The translations under genes and the position numbers were made by a program. The notes under the pieces were generated by a model. That model ran no database searches. It was not told the origin of the DNA and saw only the letters and a program-made list of their open reading frames with translations. Source: Betaproteobacteria bacterium SG8_40 (GTDB lineage: Bacteria > Pseudomonadota > Gammaproteobacteria > Burkholderiales > Eutrophovitaceae). From it: 11,627 nt of DNA. The stretch lies in contig LJTS01000074.1 in the NCBI GenBank assembly GCA_001304425.1, forward strand, positions 1 through 11,627. The letters are read 5' to 3'. Every line of letters starts with the position of its first letter. The stretch's first letter is position 1. This document shows, piece by piece, positions 11,222-11,627 of the stretch.

Positions 11222-11627
11222 CCATCGCGGTGCCCGGGACGCTGGCCCGCGTTCTGATCGTTGCCGATGATCTGACGGGTGCGCTCGACACCGCCGGCCC
11301 GTTTGCACAGCAGGGATTGGTAACGAAGGTCGTTGCCCAGCCCATGCAATGCGACGCGGATTCGCTTGGCGGCGCCCGGGTGGTGTCGGTCAATACCGCT
11401 TCGCGCCATTTGCCGGCTGACGCGGCTGCTGACCGTGTGCGGCAATGTGCGCGGATATTCTCCGGTCAACGCTTTGACTACGTTTTCAAGAAGATCGATT
11501 CGACGCTTCGCGGCAACGTCGTTGCCGAGACGATAGCGCTGATTGAGGCCAGCGGGCGCAGTTCGGCGCTGGTTGCGCCGGCGTTTCCCGCGCAGGGACG
11601 AACGGTGATGGCCGGGGTCGTGCATGT
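11218..11627 (+). CDS. DUF1537 four-carbon acid sugar kinase, partial (3' end outside window)
   Basis: 136 codons are present before the right edge; family members are about 400-430 residues. The start is GTG 11218, overlapping the pdxA2 stop by 4 bp (GTGA), which indicates translational coupling. An in-frame GTG at 11230 is an alternative. Visible motifs: ADDLTGALD (residues 16-24), the family's N-terminal substrate-binding signature; FKKIDSTLRGN near 94-104; and APAFPAQGRT near 122-131. These are characteristic of the OtnK/DtnK/LtnK kinases that phosphorylate D-threonate, D-erythronate or related acids with ATP. The ATP-binding C-terminal half is missing. Which acid is used cannot be told from this part. 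Confidence 0.9.
   Translation, partial: MTIAVPGTLARVLIVADDLTGALDTAGPFAQQGLVTKVVAQPMQCDADSLGGARVVSVNTASRHLPADAAADRVRQCARIFSGQRFDYVFKKIDSTLRGNVVAETIALIEASGRSSALVAPAFPAQGRTVMAGVVH

Noticed and set aside
10214..11308. 364-codon open frame on the minus strand
   Set aside because: Antisense to pdxA2 and the DUF1537 start; no motif and no ribosome binding site support it.

Overview
The window looks like a chromosomal piece of a GC-rich Gram-negative proteobacterium, most likely a betaproteobacterium. The grounds are protein style only: a stand-alone GspE/PulE-type ATPase, an ArfB-type rescue factor, a zinc-ribbon NUDIX hydrolase and a fumarylpyruvate-hydrolase-like FAH protein, plus proteobacterial sigma-54/NtrC control. 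No rRNA, tRNA, CRISPR array, insertion sequence or phage gene was recognised. The gene order suggests ordinary chromosome carrying several independent metabolic units.

Left part (1-4142). On the minus strand, a GspE/PulE-family ATPase (183-2012) is followed 48 bp downstream by the start of a FlK-like thioesterase cut by the window edge (1-134). Divergent from them is an ammonium transporter gene, amt (2299-3501). Its upstream region holds two NtrC-type inverted repeats 31 bp apart and a correctly spaced -24/-12 element, so nitrogen-limitation control by NtrC and sigma-54 can be read from the DNA. A NUDIX hydrolase (3555-4142, minus) converges on amt across a hairpin.

Middle part (4143-7439). 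A small exported protein of unknown function (4343-4714) converges on a c-type cytochrome gene (4786-5160, minus) across a strong bidirectional terminator. Upstream of the cytochrome gene on the same strand is a PQQ-dependent alcohol dehydrogenase (5381-7144, minus) with its own terminator. Dehydrogenase and cytochrome form a plausible periplasmic alcohol-oxidation pair: PQQ enzyme to cytochrome c to terminal oxidase. The dehydrogenase carries the Asp-x-Asp pair typical of lanthanide-dependent members. It lacks the vicinal Cys-Cys pair at its usual place but has a Cys-Cys next to the active-site Glu.

Right part (7440-11627), all plus strand. arfB (7440-7862) and a 2Fe-2S ferredoxin (7962-8252) come first. 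A 248-bp gap follows, with an extended -10 promoter, several small hairpins and a textbook terminator ending 29 bp before the next gene: a candidate small RNA or attenuated leader. Then comes a catabolic gene set: FAH-family hydrolase (8501-9202), BKACE beta-keto acid cleavage enzyme (9228-10142), PdxA2-type dehydrogenase (10241-11221) and a DUF1537 four-carbon acid sugar kinase (11218 to the window end, cut). The last two are the known core of D-threonate-type acid-sugar catabolism (phosphorylate at C4, oxidise, lose CO2, give dihydroxyacetone phosphate). Joining them to a BKACE and an FAH hydrolase is the most likely undescribed pathway in this window.
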